Assembly: GCF_000226115.1 (NCBI RefSeq) | Contig: NC_016458.1 | Span: 5,800,001 to 5,864,000, forward strand | Direction of reading: 5' to 3' | Length of the DNA stretch: 64,000 bases | Source of the DNA: Thermothielavioides terrestris NRRL 8126 | Lineage: Eukaryota > Ascomycota > Sordariomycetes > Sordariales > Chaetomiaceae | Part shown: one piece after another, positions 53,401 through 64,000 of the stretch | Layout: the number at the start of each line of letters is the position of its first letter | How positions within the stretch are numbered: position 1 is the first letter of the stretch | Notes under the pieces: model-generated | Seen by the model: the letters and a program-made list of their open reading frames with translations, nothing else | Database searches by the model: none | Told to the model about the DNA's origin: nothing | Program-made: the position numbers and the translations under genes

Positions 53401-56400
53401 GCGCCGGCAAGCGGCTCAGCCCTGAGGTCCTTCCTTAACAGGCTACAGGAGATGCAGGTGCGGACCTGGTCGCTCCAGTATACCATGCTGAAAGTTGGTC
53501 TCAACCAGCACTCGGAGCGGTTCCCCAAGCCCGAGAGTGATTTGGCCGACTACTTGGCTGCGGTGCATCAAGTTCTGGGCCTCCGGAAATGCTGCAAGGC
53601 CTCCAACAAGATCTTCCTCAAGATGATGCGCGTGGAGCTTCTCAAGCAAAAGAACGTCGAGAACTGGGAGGACTACCTCGGCCAGGTCCTCTACGATCTG
53701 CACGGCCTGAAGCTCGGCGTGGGCATATGGGAGGTCCAGGACCACGGCTGCGAGCCGGAGAATCTGGAGAGGCGGCAGGCGCTGCAGCTGGTTGAAAAGG
53801 TCACGATGCTGGCAAACAGGATGTCTATGAAGGATCTGCTCAAGTCTGACCTCAAGACCACCATCGAGCGGATGCAGCAGGCGATAGGGTCGGCCAAGTC
53901 GAGTCCTCAGATGGCCCATAATCTCCGCAACTATTCCGAGTATCTCAAGGCGCCGATCCACCCGCTGGATCTGTACCAGGCGCTGTCCGGCAGGGTGCAA
54001 TTGGACGCGGTTACCATCAACACGCCAGAGAGTGCGCCGGCCAAGCAGGGATGGTTCTTCCTGTTGGGCATGATTGCGCTCACCAAGTTCAAGGGCGTCG
54101 ACCTGAACCGCCGGCAGACGCCTGGCGCCACCGACGACCTGCGCATCGGAGCCACCTTCTTGCGGCTACAGCTCCAGTACACGCCGGACCGCTGGGACGC
54201 ATGGTTTCGACTCGCCGAGTGCTTCGACTACGAGCTGGACGAGTCCGTCCTCTGGACGGCCGACAAGATGAACAAGGAGCGCGCGGATCTCGTGAAGATC
54301 CAGCGGAACGCGATACACAGCTACATCATGGCGCTGTCCCATTCCTATGCACGGGCGGAAGACGACGAGGCGCTGTACGACATGTACCACGAGTTCGGGA
54401 TGAGGCTGTACTCGTCGAGCCGCGAGCCGTTTGCGATGGAGCCGTTCAAACATGGTGACCAGAGCAGATTCTTCATTGAACACGAAGGGCCAGGCACCTA
54501 CAATAGGATTGTGCATCCCGAGATGACGGACTACCAGGTCTGGAAATTTGCAGCCCACCTGTTCCGCAAGGCCATGGCGGGCAAGCCCAAGGACTGGAAG
54601 AATCCGTACATGGTGGCCAAGTGTCTCTGGAAGATGTACCAAAAGCCCGCTGAAGAACTGGACGAGAAGAATCGGCTGCATCGTCCGACCGTCCGGACGG
54701 TTCTCGACGCTCTCGAGAAGACCGTCCAAGTTGTGTCCTCACTGCCGAAGCCGCGCCACGGACAAGACCCAATCTTGGAGCCCCACTACAAGATCCTGTC
54801 GGTCGTTCACAAACTCGTCACTCGGGGTGACCTTGATGCCCAAGAAGCGGCGGATATCCTACAGCGTCAACCGTACGCCCCTGGCCGTGGCGAGCGGGTC
54901 ACCGTGAATAGCAGCGAGGAGTGGGACAAGTACGTGGTCCGGTGCCTACGGTTCCTGCGGGACAAGGACAAGTCCAACTGGCAGCATCGGCTCATCATGC
55001 GACACGCGCGCATCATGCTCAACCAAGACATGTGGCCCTTGGATGACGGCAAGCCGGCTAGTGCCAAGGCCGCCTTCGCCGTGCTGCGAGACAGCATGTT
55101 CACGAAGACGATGGTGATGAACGTGTGGAAGTGCGACGCCGAGCGGCCAGGTCGGCACCACGTCTACACGGAGCGGTACATTCGTTTCATGGTCGGCCTA
55201 CTGGACATCCTGAACGACCGGGCCAACCTCGAGGCTGTGCTCCGCCGGATCCGAAAGAAGGGCGCCGACTTCTACCACTTCAATGAACTGTGGCAGTTCT
55301 GCGTCAAGACCTACGTCAAGCTCATCCGGCAGTCATTCGAGATTGTCGCGACAGAGGAAGATGTGTTCAGGAGCCTCAGCCCTGAAGAGTTCGACGTCGT
55401 CGGCGAGAAAATTACCGAATGGGCCACCACCGCCGCAGCAGAACACGACGCCGCTCTCAACGCCATGAAAGAAGCGGTAGAGCTGAAGAAGCTCAACGCC
55501 AACCTGACAAAAGCAGGCGCCATCGACGATCTGATCACGGACTGCTACTCGTCCATCTACCTGCACGTCAGGCCCGACATCCCCGGTTCGCAGCCCTCGC
55601 AAACCAGCGTCGCCGGCGCCGAAACCGAAGGCCCCGGCGAACCAAACCCGGATGATTGGGCCGCAACCGCGATTGCAGCAACGGACCTCAAAACCAAATT
55701 GCTCCACACCCTCGTCACCCGCGACAAGGACACCCCCTCGTCCTCCTCCCTCCTCACCCCGCTGCGCGCCGGCTCGGAGCAGCCCGACAGGGACAGATCC
55801 GAGAAGCACTCGGTCGCGGGCGACACCGCACCGCGCGCCTCACGCGCCGGGGGCATCAGGCGCCCCAACATCCTGCGCAAAGCGGAGCAGGTCGTGCAAG
55901 CGGTCCTGCGCGCGGCCGAGGTGCCGCCGCGGTCGGCGGGCGGCGCCGGCGGCGGTGGTGGGAGCGGCGGCGTGCCGGCGGGGAAGACCCGGTCGAGGGT
56001 CGGGTCGATGAGCAGCAGTGCGCGCGGAAGGGGTGCGCGGGCGGGGAGCGAGGGGAGCGAGCAGGAGGAGGAGGAAGGAGACGAGGAGGTGGAAGGCGGG
56101 TCGCAGCAGGGGGAGGAGGATGTGGAGATGAAGGATGTTGACGAGCGTGGGGGCGGAAGGACGGCTGTTTTGAAGGCTGGGCGGGCGGCGGCGGCGGCGG
56201 CGGTCGGGGACGAGGACAGCGAGATCTCCAGTCCGCCGGGCAGCGTGCACGACTCGGCGGACGACGAGAGCGATCTGAGCGACGTGCCGGCGGATTATGA
56301 GGACGATGCGCCGCCTACGCTGCTCTTTCCTAACTTGCGGAGAAGTGTGGACGCGGGAGTTGGGAAGGCGGCTGCGGATGGGGACGAGGATGGGACAGAT

Positions 56401-56661
56401 ACGGAGAGTACCGAGGATGACCCGGCAGAGACGGAGAGTGAGGCCGAGGAAGGGGGCGAGGGTGAGGGGGTCGGCGACGGCGACGACGACGGCGAGGAGG
56501 TCCGCGAGGCTGGGGAGAACGATACAGAGGAAGAGGAGCATGAGGAGGAAGGCGATGGCGAAGGGGATGAGGGTGAGACTGGAGAGGGGTTGCCACAGCC
56601 CACCAATGGGGAAAAGGCCGAGGGCACCGAGGACGAGGATGACGATGAGGACGAGGGATAA
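50466..56661 (+). CDS. HIR3: HIR3, histone transcription regulator 3
   Basis: Large scaffold subunit of the HIR histone H3-H4 chaperone complex, which represses histone genes and assembles chromatin outside S phase (nuclear); CABIN1 is the animal counterpart. Exons 50466-50468 (only the ATG), 50527-50598 and 50659-56661 give 2025 aa. The start was chosen because MAFSAINVEPEDNVDEEIDTTKELQ, formed by splicing the lone ATG to exon 2, is the conserved HIR3 N-terminus. VDDALRLFHTALKLHAQGPRFF follows as the first TPR-like repeat. TPR-type helices extend to about residue 1650 (for example WDAWFRLAECFDYELDES, YQVWKFAAHLFRKAMAGKP, NPYMVAKCLWKMYQKP). A Ser/Glu/Lys-rich insert with KRSKRTRRR lies near residue 390. 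The last 300 residues are disordered, with Gly/Arg patches and long Glu/Asp runs. Confidence 0.93.
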
Positions 56662-57382
56662 CGGGCAAATGGTATATACATGTACAATGATATTGCTTTG
56701 GACGGGGTATGAATCTGGGGTTGGTGAAGGAGGCTCCAACAACTCAGTGAACTTCTTGGCGCTGCGGCTATGGGGGGCGTTCGGGCTTCATGGATCTTTA
56801 ACGGAGTTGGTGGTTAGAAGACAGAGGAGACAGTCAACCCATCAAGCAATCATGGTCGGATGAGACTGGCCTTTGCGGAAAGACGCCCATGTTTGAGGTG
56901 AGCAGAATAATAACACACGTACAGTGAGTGACTTTAGCGAATGCGTACTGTACTGTACTGTGTGATTCTCACCCCTTAGCGCTAACACGAGCTTTGAGCT
57001 TCCCCCCACCTGTACGTCACTTGCAAGCTGAACCCCACCCTGCCAGGCTCACCTTCCCGAGTCAGCCCACCACCTTGAATCAAACGTCTGGTGCCTGGAA
57101 CGTATCGTTGCTACCTGATCTAAGTTCCGACGCGCGGAGTGGCATAATAATCTTGACCTCTCCCGAGGCTCTCTGCCACACCAGCATATCCCGCCCTTCA
57201 GGCCTTCGCAGACCAGAGAAAGGCGCCGTCACCCCGCCATTCTGGGCTGCTTCCAGCTGCTTCCGTTGTCAGAAGTCAACCACCAATCACCCTCCCTCTG
57301 AGAACCGGGCATCAGAACATCAGATCCGTGATCCTTCTTCCTGGGGTCACATTGGTATCGATCGCCGGTGAAAGCTCACAAA
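56662..57382. other. Spacer HIR3 to E2 gene
   Basis: Left end is the HIR3 3' flank; right end is the E2 leader. ACTGTACTGTACTGT lies near 56945. No gene recognised. Confidence 0.45.
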
Positions 57383-58061
57383 ATGGCGTCCCAAAAACGC
57401 ATCGCCAAGGTCTGTGCATCACGAAGCCAACTCGTCTCATTCCGCCGCTCCGTCGAACCCCCCCTTCCCCTCCCACCAACCCTGCCCCAACTAACTCTTT
57501 TCTCCCTCCTCCCCCTAGGAACTCGCAGAATGCACCTCCTCGCCGCCGCCCGGCATCACCGTCTTCCTGCCCAACGACTCGGACGTGCACCGGTGGCACG
57601 CGGTGCTGGAGGGGCCGGAGGGCACGGTCTACCAGGGCGGCCGGTTCGGGCTGGTCGTGACGCTGCCGGCCGAGTACCCGTTCAAGGCGCCGACGGTGAC
57701 GTTCGCCACGCGCATCTACCACCCCAACGTGACCAACGACAGCCTCGGCAACATCTGCCTGGGCCTGCTCAAGCCCGAGAACTGGAAGCCGTCGACGCGC
57801 CTGGCCAGCGTGCTCGAGGCCGTGCGCGGCCTGCTCGTCGAGCCGCTGCCCGAGGACCCGCTCGAGGCCCGCATCGCCGACGAGTTCCGGAACGACCGCC
57901 GCGAGTTCGACAAGAACGCGCGCGGCTATGTGCAGCGGTACGCGAAGGGGCCGGTTAAGTTCGAGGGCTCGGGGACGGCGCCGGCGCCGGCGGAAGCGGG
58001 GGATAATAAGAAGGGATCCAGCGGCAGTGGCAGTGGGAATACCGGCACGAGCGGGTCGTAG
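57383..58061 (+). CDS. Ubiquitin-conjugating E2 enzyme, UBE2L3-like
   Basis: An E2 of 189 aa from two exons (57383-57409 and 57519-58061) around a 109-nt intron (donor GTCTGT, branch ACTAACT, acceptor CCCCTAG). The UBC fold runs from ELAECTSSPPPGITVF to ARGYVQRYAKG. HPN (77-79) and the active-site Cys89 in NICLGLLKPENWKPSTR are present. The KPENWKP spacing after the Cys is that of UBE2L3/UbcH7. However, the loop reads PEDP where UBE2L3 has PEHP, so unlike UbcH7 it keeps the Asp used by lysine-reactive E2s. A Gly/Ser/Ala-rich tail of 35 residues is extra. The ligase partner and substrate are unknown. Confidence 0.88.
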
Positions 58062-59019
58062 GATAATATCCGCCGCCCACGCGTGGGCGAGGTGGCGCGC
58101 GGTCGGCCGCAGCTGCGGATGGCAGCCGCCGCCCAGGCTGCCGCGATCACCGTGCATGTACATCCCGAACCCGCGTCCGGTCGCCCGCAGTTTTCGCGGC
58201 AGGCCGGAACCGCACGGCCGGATGCTGTGGACCGCGGCGACTCTCCTGCGGCGAACGCACTAGCGCGGCAGCGACGGGACATCGCAACCCCTCCTTCCCC
58301 CAGGGTGCACAGATGCCTCAGGGTATTATTGATGCTCGTCTTACGGAGTTGCTTGGACGACTGAAGACCTATGATGGAAACTAGCGGGACGCGGGCGGTC
58401 TAGCGACTCGAGGCGCCCCTTCCTTCGTCTTTATTTAGACTTTGCAGCGCAGCGATGAATTCCAGTCCTCAGTTGATAGCACATCGATCGAATGCGCAAC
58501 AAGGGAAATGGCAAGTAGTTCCTTTTGATTGCTCATCTAGCGGTTTTTCTAAGCCGTTTTTAAGTCGCGGGCACTGCCTGGACCCTTCAGGCCCGTGCCC
58601 TGCTCTGTATCCAGCTGTGATGACCTGCAGACATAAAAAAGAGAAATAGACTGACAGAGAGAACTCTCTAGTCTCAGAAGGCCCTTTTTCTTTTATCCCC
58701 GCCATCTCCCGCCCACGTGGACTCCACGCTGTAATGCATGCCATGTCCCGAAAAACCACCACCAACATAAAGCTCAGGAAAGGAAAGTTTTATCGCCAGA
58801 TCGAAAGGGTTTCCCGGAGAATATAGTAAGAAAAGGACACATTAGAATTACATGACGCGCACAACCCGCCCGTCCTCCATAGACTCTTGAAGGGGAGGCG
58901 GACTGGCGCCAAGAAGCATAATAGATGTGCCACAAAAAGAAAGGAAAAAAAAGGAAGGACTTGCTTTTCCGAAGCAATTAAGGATCTTGAGCAAGAATCG
59001 ACGGCGGCCGGGGCGCACT
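58062..59019. other. Convergent spacer E2 / TBC
   Basis: A 16-bp palindrome CGCCCACGCGTGGGCG lies at 58074-58089, just after the E2 stop. The right part is the 3' UTR of the minus-strand TBC gene. No gene recognised. Confidence 0.45.
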
Positions 59020-62000
59020 CTACACCACCTCGGCGGCGCGGACCTGCTCGCGGTCCTTGCGGCGGCCAAACAGGGTGGCCTTGCGGCGGACCTCGTCCAG
59101 GTCGGCAGCCAGGTCGAGTCCGACGCCGAGCCGGCCCCGGGAGGCCGGCTGCGGGCTGTTCGAGTCGCTGGCGGCCGCCTCCTGCTCGGCCTTCCAGCGG
59201 CGGATGCCGTCGCGGCGCTCCTGGCGCTTCTCCTCGACCGAGGCCTGGCTGAGGTGGCCGATGCCGTTGCGGCGCTTGTAGCACGTCTCCATGAGGGTGT
59301 TGCAGTCGAGCAGGCGGCGCGGGAAGCTCTGCACGACGCCGAACATCTCCATGGGGTCCTGCACCGCCTTGATCTCGCGCTCGCCCAGCTTGAAGATGGT
59401 CAGCGCGATGCGGAACAGCGTGCGCGAGCCCTCGTAGAAGAAGACGTCCCAGACCCGGAGGACCGTCTCGATCGGCAGCGTGCCGATGAAGCACGACATG
59501 AACCAGGCGGTCATGCAGAACGTGATGGCCGGGAGCCGGTTGGGGTCGCTGATGCTGCCGCCGTGGGCCGCGGCCTTGTGGCCCCGTTTTGTCCTGCCCT
59601 TCTTGCCGCCCGCTTCGAACTCGTCTCCGCCAATGTGTTTCCACACGCCCGGCATGGATTCCTTGAGTGCGGCCATGAGCACTCCCAGGTCGACTTTGGA
59701 ACCCTCCAGGCTCATTTCGTGGGTGCCGGGCAGGTAGACCCGGGTAATGACGTTCAGAAGCCAGAATGCGTGCTCTTCGGTCTCGACGAAGAGAAGAAGC
59801 AGGCCGGCGAGAAAATTTAGCGATTGGCAATAGCCGATGCGCGGGTTATAAAGCGCGAAGGCGTACAAGACACGTCGAAGGGACGTGATAATATCGGGTT
59901 CTGGGGGCGGCGATGTCGGCGGCGGCGCTCCGGGCGGCGGCGGTGGCGGCTTGAACCGTACATTGTCGGGAAAAGTCCTGTAGAGGTCTTTCTCGATGTC
60001 TTCGGCAATCAGGGGTTTCACCTCCCCAGTCTGATCAGGCAGCTTGCCTGGCTTGTGGGGATCCAGACCGGCCCGCCGCACCAACTGCTCATAGACTCCA
60101 TGATGCTTGCTCAAGATAGCCGGGCCGCCAGCGTAATAAAACCAGGCGGCTCCCCTCCAATCCGGCGGGATTCCCTTCCGGATGAAGCGTTTCGTCTTTG
60201 CGCTCCGAGGCGGGAAACGGTTCGGCCGGTCCGTCATGAGGGAGTTGTCCTTGAGGAACGCAACCCACTTCTTGCGCCTCCGGGCCAGATACTCGCTGTA
60301 GGTGGCATCCCAGGCATCATACTCCTGGCGAGTGACGTTAACGCTCGCCTTCCGGAATCCGTACCGATCACGACTGCCCGGCTGCTCCGGAGGTTCCTGC
60401 GGCAGGCAAGGCATGGATGCCGGCGTGATGGTGGTCGGCGAAGCCAAGTCCGCTGTTGGTGATGGCGTTTGCGATGGCGCGGTCGGCGAGGTCGGCGGAG
60501 CTGGCGAGGCTGGCGACGGAGACCGAGCATCTGCTGCATCTTGCGTAACTGCGGTGTCGTCGTCTTCGCCAACGCCGTCCTCTTCGCCAACGCCGTCCTC
60601 GCCGTCGCCGTCCAACATCTTGGCCGAATCGTGCTTCTGTATGCTACCCGACTCGGCATTCTCCCGTCTCGCCATGTGTTCCTTTGTGAGTCCAAGGCCT
60701 AAGTCATCTGGCAACGAGCTGGGCAATAGCGAGCGCCTGGTTCTTGACTCCCTTGCTCCGGGGCGGTGCGACTCGGGTATTGGTACGGCCCCGGCGGTAG
60801 GCAGGGTGTCATTCATGGCCTCCAGCATCTTGGCCCGAAGCCCGCTCGCATCGGAGCAGCAGCTGGCCGGTCGTGAACCACCTTTCACCTCCGGCGTCTC
60901 GATGTCGGTGTTGGCCTCGGGAATGTCGTCTTCCTCGGTAAGCCTCATACTGCGCCGGATGCTCTCGATATCCGAATCATTAAAGCCTCGCTCATACATG
61001 CCCATCACGTCCTCCAGGCTGGGGCCGTCGTCCACCGAATTCGCCCGCCAGCTCCTCCGAGCATAGCCATTGATTATCGACTGCTCCGTGATGCTGCTCG
61101 CCTTGGTTAAGATGCTGTTTCTTTCCGTCCCAGGCGCAGTGAAAAGAGTCGCCTGCGCAGTCGACGATGTTAGCTGCGACCGGAAACTGGCGCGAAGCTC
61201 GTCGCCGTTTGCGAACCGCGGAGGAGCGTCCTGAAGGTGCGTCGGAGTACCGGCGTAGTTGTTGGGAGTGGACGGCTGCCTCGCAATGGCAGGAGTGTTG
61301 AGGGCACCTGGGTTGGGGAGTCGTGGGGAATCGCTTCCCGGCGCGGCATTTAAGTGATCGTTGCTTGGGCGGGGGGGTATTGAGGAAAAGGGGCCGAATG
61401 TGTGAGAAGAAGACCCAGAGAGACGCCGGGTTCCGGGCCAAGGATTTGGGGCTGCATGGACGTCAGCCGAGAGTTGGGGGTTGCTTGTTGGCAGCTGGTC
61501 CAACAGGTGCGGCTCGGCGTGCACGCGGTGTGCCGCAACGCGTCCCGACAAAGCACCGTCTGATTGCTGCGTCCTCACACTCGGCTTCCGCGGCCGCGAG
61601 AAGTTTTCCACCACCATGGCGGGTTCTGTTGGTGTCGTCTGGCGACTCTGGGCAGGCGACTCGAGGTTGCAAGTCTCAGACGAGCGGGCTACGTCTTCAT
61701 GCTGTCGGCCGAGCAGAGGGAACCGGCGGGTCTCGGCACGCGGCATCTCCGGCTCATCCGCCTCCGGAATGAACGGGTTCGACGACAGACCAGGGAAAGC
61801 GGTTCGGGGCGGTTTGGGAGCGGGCGACGACTCGGCTCTCGTCCTGTGTGCCGGCGGGAAATGCGAGATGGTCGGGGTCGGGCTCGGACAGGGGCGGACC
61901 GGCCGGGAGGTGTAGAAGAACGAATCGCTGCGGGGCGAGATGAGGTCTGGAGGTACTTGTACGTCGGATTTCAGGTCGAGCACCGGTCTGCGCGATCTCG

Positions 62001-62304
62001 AGGGACCCATTGGGCCAGGTGGGGGGGTTTGGAGGTGGAACGGACGGCCCAGCTGGGGGTGATCGGAAGCACCCAGATCCGCGGCATCAACGGCGCTGTG
62101 TTTCGGCCAGGGTCGGGCGCTCGGCCACTGCGGTCGCGACTGGAAGTGGAAGCTGGGCGGCGCTGGTGCATACGGCCCCGGCACGCGCTGCGTCAGGTAC
62201 GGAGGAGGTCGACCAGGATATCCGTAACCGTGTCCGTACTGCTCGGCGGGAGAGGCAGCTCCGCCGCCAGCAGCGTCGTCCGCCGAGTCGGGCTTGTCCA
62301 GCAT
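59020..62304 (-). CDS. TBC-domain Rab GTPase-activating protein (MSB3/GYP3-like)
   Basis: A 1094-aa single-exon protein. The N-terminal 640 residues are disordered, rich in Pro/Ser/Arg and lacking motifs. The TBC domain occupies about residues 690-1000: FIRKGIPPDWRGAAWFYYAGG (Arg finger in IPxxWR), DLYRTFPDNVRF, LRRVLYAFALYNPRIGYCQSLNFLAG (Gln finger), LPGTHEMSLEGSKVDLGVLM, FCMTAWFMSCFIGTLPIETVLRVWDVFFYEGS and LTIFKLGEREI. The pattern and length match yeast Msb3/Msb4, GAPs for Sec4/Ypt-type Rabs in exocytosis and vacuole traffic; the target Rab here is inferred only. A poly-Pro loop (PPPPPPGAPPPTSPPPEPD) is inserted inside the domain before the GYCQ segment. The start is the only plausible ATG near the beginning of the frame. 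Confidence 0.92.
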   Translation of the reverse strand: MLDKPDSADDAAGGGAASPAEQYGHGYGYPGRPPPYLTQRVPGPYAPAPPSFHFQSRPQWPSARPWPKHSAVDAADLGASDHPQLGRPFHLQTPPPGPMGPSRSRRPVLDLKSDVQVPPDLISPRSDSFFYTSRPVRPCPSPTPTISHFPPAHRTRAESSPAPKPPRTAFPGLSSNPFIPEADEPEMPRAETRRFPLLGRQHEDVARSSETCNLESPAQSRQTTPTEPAMVVENFSRPRKPSVRTQQSDGALSGRVAAHRVHAEPHLLDQLPTSNPQLSADVHAAPNPWPGTRRLSGSSSHTFGPFSSIPPRPSNDHLNAAPGSDSPRLPNPGALNTPAIARQPSTPNNYAGTPTHLQDAPPRFANGDELRASFRSQLTSSTAQATLFTAPGTERNSILTKASSITEQSIINGYARRSWRANSVDDGPSLEDVMGMYERGFNDSDIESIRRSMRLTEEDDIPEANTDIETPEVKGGSRPASCCSDASGLRAKMLEAMNDTLPTAGAVPIPESHRPGARESRTRRSLLPSSLPDDLGLGLTKEHMARRENAESGSIQKHDSAKMLDGDGEDGVGEEDGVGEDDDTAVTQDAADARSPSPASPAPPTSPTAPSQTPSPTADLASPTTITPASMPCLPQEPPEQPGSRDRYGFRKASVNVTRQEYDAWDATYSEYLARRRKKWVAFLKDNSLMTDRPNRFPPRSAKTKRFIRKGIPPDWRGAAWFYYAGGPAILSKHHGVYEQLVRRAGLDPHKPGKLPDQTGEVKPLIAEDIEKDLYRTFPDNVRFKPPPPPPGAPPPTSPPPEPDIITSLRRVLYAFALYNPRIGYCQSLNFLAGLLLLFVETEEHAFWLLNVITRVYLPGTHEMSLEGSKVDLGVLMAALKESMPGVWKHIGGDEFEAGGKKGRTKRGHKAAAHGGSISDPNRLPAITFCMTAWFMSCFIGTLPIETVLRVWDVFFYEGSRTLFRIALTIFKLGEREIKAVQDPMEMFGVVQSFPRRLLDCNTLMETCYKRRNGIGHLSQASVEEKRQERRDGIRRWKAEQEAAASDSNSPQPASRGRLGVGLDLAADLDEVRRKATLFGRRKDREQVRAAEVV

Positions 62305-64000
62305 TGCTGCTGCCGCCGCGGCGAGAGGAGGTGAGCTATCCGAGCTGGCGGAGGAGCCGTCGAACGGTGGAAATGGTCATGGGCCGCGGCCTCGAATTTA
62401 TTGTTATTTTTTCTCTGGCGTGGCCCGACCAGCGCCCAAATGAGCACGGCCGTAGTCCCAGCACACTGGACCCGCTTGCTTGGGATGTTGGGAATTAACG
62501 TTAGTGGGTGGACCAGGCAGGGCCCGGGGTTCCTGTGATCCCGGTCGTGCCACGGTCACAGCGGGATTTCGAACTGCATACCAGGGACGGCGACGGGAGG
62601 AATCCAAGTTCCAATGTCATACGCTCGAGAAAGGTAGAAGCAACTGCCCCTCTCAAATGAGGATTGGCTGCAGACCCAGCATTGCCATTGTCAACAGCCA
62701 GCAACCAGTCCGAGGCCTCTCCCCAACCGTTTTAGGCACAGGCGGCAAGAATCGAGTGCCGGTGCGATCGAATGCCCCTGCAGCCAGATAAATTGCTGCG
62801 CTCACAGGCCTCTCGGTTGATTGCACGGCATGCGAGTTGCCGCCTGGGCTGCCGTTCCCCTCGATGCGGTCATGCAGGAGGAACTGCCGCCTGCTGCAAC
62901 AGCACTCTCGCTCGGGCCGACGTACGTCGCAAAAACAAACGCAAATAGAATTGCTGCGAAGCGAAGGGGATTTGGTGCTGGAATTGAGCCTTCATCTGCT
63001 ATCAAAACCGAAAATCAAGACGGGTGAGCCTCGCTCGGAAGGGATTTGGGGATTGCCGGCAGTTGCTGGCTCCAATGGTCACAGTCCCAACAGGTAAGGT
63101 ACTCCAGTAAGCCGCAGCGCAGCAACCGAGGCAGGTGCCTGAGTGTATGGAGTATTCCGTAATGTAAGGTACCTGCTGTGAACACCAGCTGCAGGTGTAT
63201 TCCGCACCTAACAGGAGTAACGCGGATTACGACCACAAGCAACTGTTCGAGCATCCGCGACAGCCAGCTCCTGAATTAGTGTCTGTGCAACTGCGCCTAC
63301 GGGCATGACGGAGTGCACGACCACCTCGCGTGAGTTATGGGCTGAGCAGAAGCAACAACAACTTGCAACAAGGTGGCGGGCGCATCAGGCACACACATAT
63401 TGGCCCAAGAAAAGAAAAAAGCCAATGCCATTGTCAGGAGCTTCAAGCAAAAGTGGCAGGCCATTTCTGGCTTCGAATGTTTCACAGCCAAACAACCGAC
63501 TCGGACCCTCTGATGTTGGAGAGTAAAAGAAACGGCTACGGCGCGTGCCATCAGGGCTGCTGCTTGGTTGGTTGCAAAAAGCATCTATTGCCCTCCCTCA
63601 TGTCTCTGTTGTTCTGCTGTCTTGGCTTGAAACACACGATAAGACGAGAAGACTCTTTGTGCCGTACGGAGACATGGACAATTTTACGAAGACGCTTCCG
63701 GTCAGTTGATGAGCAACTGAAACTATGCCCGTTTAAGCAACCTCCAGCCCTGCCTGTTGGTGTGGAAGCTTCCAAATTTTCCGTATTACTTCATAGCGCG
63801 CCCAGGTCTGTTGGTTAGCTCGGGACTTACTAACAGCTCCTGGCTGAGTTGCTTTTGAGCATCCACAGGACCTCTGACTGGGTCATCCAGCCAATCATAC
63901 TTGCTGGCTTGCCCGCCCCACCGAGGTCACGCACTAACGGGCTTTGGGGGATTTGAGTATGGAAGATCGGGCGTGCACAATACGGAAATGCAAAACCGAT
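62305..64000. other. Right-edge spacer, no gene seen
   Basis: The first few hundred bases are the TBC gene promoter. The rest shows only short open frames without family resemblance. AAGGTACCTG-type palindromic words occur near 63107 and 63167. Confidence 0.45.

Noticed and set aside
55840..56742. 300-codon minus-strand frame opposite the HIR3 C-terminus
   Set aside because: It mirrors the acidic Glu/Asp low-complexity tail of HIR3 and has no independent support.
1..64000. tRNA, rRNA, CRISPR, bacterial operons or a biosynthetic gene cluster
   Set aside because: I saw no cloverleaf or rRNA signature, no spaced repeat array, and no backbone synthase. Genes are monocistronic with spliceosomal introns. 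A covariance-model tRNA scan would be the decisive check.

Overview
The window is nuclear DNA of a filamentous ascomycete (Pezizomycotina). Genes carry short introns (about 50-150 nt) with GTNNGT donors, CTAAC/CTGAC-like branch points and (C/T)AG acceptors. The gene set is typical of Sordariomycetes, including a CBM1-tailed class III chitinase, an NmrA-like protein, an LaeA-type methyltransferase relic and a fungal-specific DUF7053-type protein. Coding DNA is GC-rich and intergenic spacers are long. I infer Sordariales, possibly Chaetomiaceae, but the sequence alone does not prove it.

Layout. 0-7 kb is an accessory region: a decayed LaeA-like methyltransferase gene, two unrecognised genes (2.7-4.1 kb and 5.6-6.9 kb) and low-complexity spacers. 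7.7-20.8 kb holds CTK2 (CTD-kinase cyclin), an NmrA-like protein, a haloacid-dehalogenase-fold protein that lacks the usual nucleophile, a double F-box/2EXR-like protein, a TRAPPC12-like TPR protein and a seven-helix-type membrane protein gene with a GC-AG intron and an apparent frameshift. 21.7-23.4 kb is a secreted GH18 chitinase with a cellulose/chitin-binding tail. 23.4-27.7 kb is a gene desert with a 613-bp MITE whose TA-flanked 83-bp inverted repeats look perfect. 27.7-28.8 kb encodes a secreted Pro/His/Gly-rich repeat protein with two Lys-Arg (Kex2-type) sites, each starting the same module.

30-62 kb is mostly housekeeping. It contains a small mitochondrial-type protein; SSF1 and RRP3 (ribosome biogenesis, sharing a divergent promoter); CWF19 (spliceosome disassembly/debranching); a 465-bp Mutator-like MITE with a 9-bp target duplication; a DUF7053-type protein; GPN1/NPA3 (RNA polymerase II assembly and import); RPB12 (subunit common to RNA polymerases I-III), divergent from a HIT hydrolase; an aldo-keto reductase; a ChAPs protein (BUD7/BCH1 type, exomer cargo adaptor), divergent from HIR3 (histone chaperone complex); a UBE2L3-like E2; and an MSB3/GYP3-like TBC Rab-GAP. 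The last 1.7 kb shows no gene.

Functionally, many core genes serve transcription and RNA metabolism (CTK2, GPN1, RPB12, HIR3, CWF19, RRP3, SSF1) or membrane traffic (TRAPPC12-like, ChAPs, TBC). They are not an operon or a metabolite cluster. The most novel items are the Kex2-site repeat protein, the two intact-ended MITEs, the nucleophile-less HAD protein, and the two broken genes. Exon boundaries were read by eye from splice consensus and reading-frame continuity, and may be off by a few bases.
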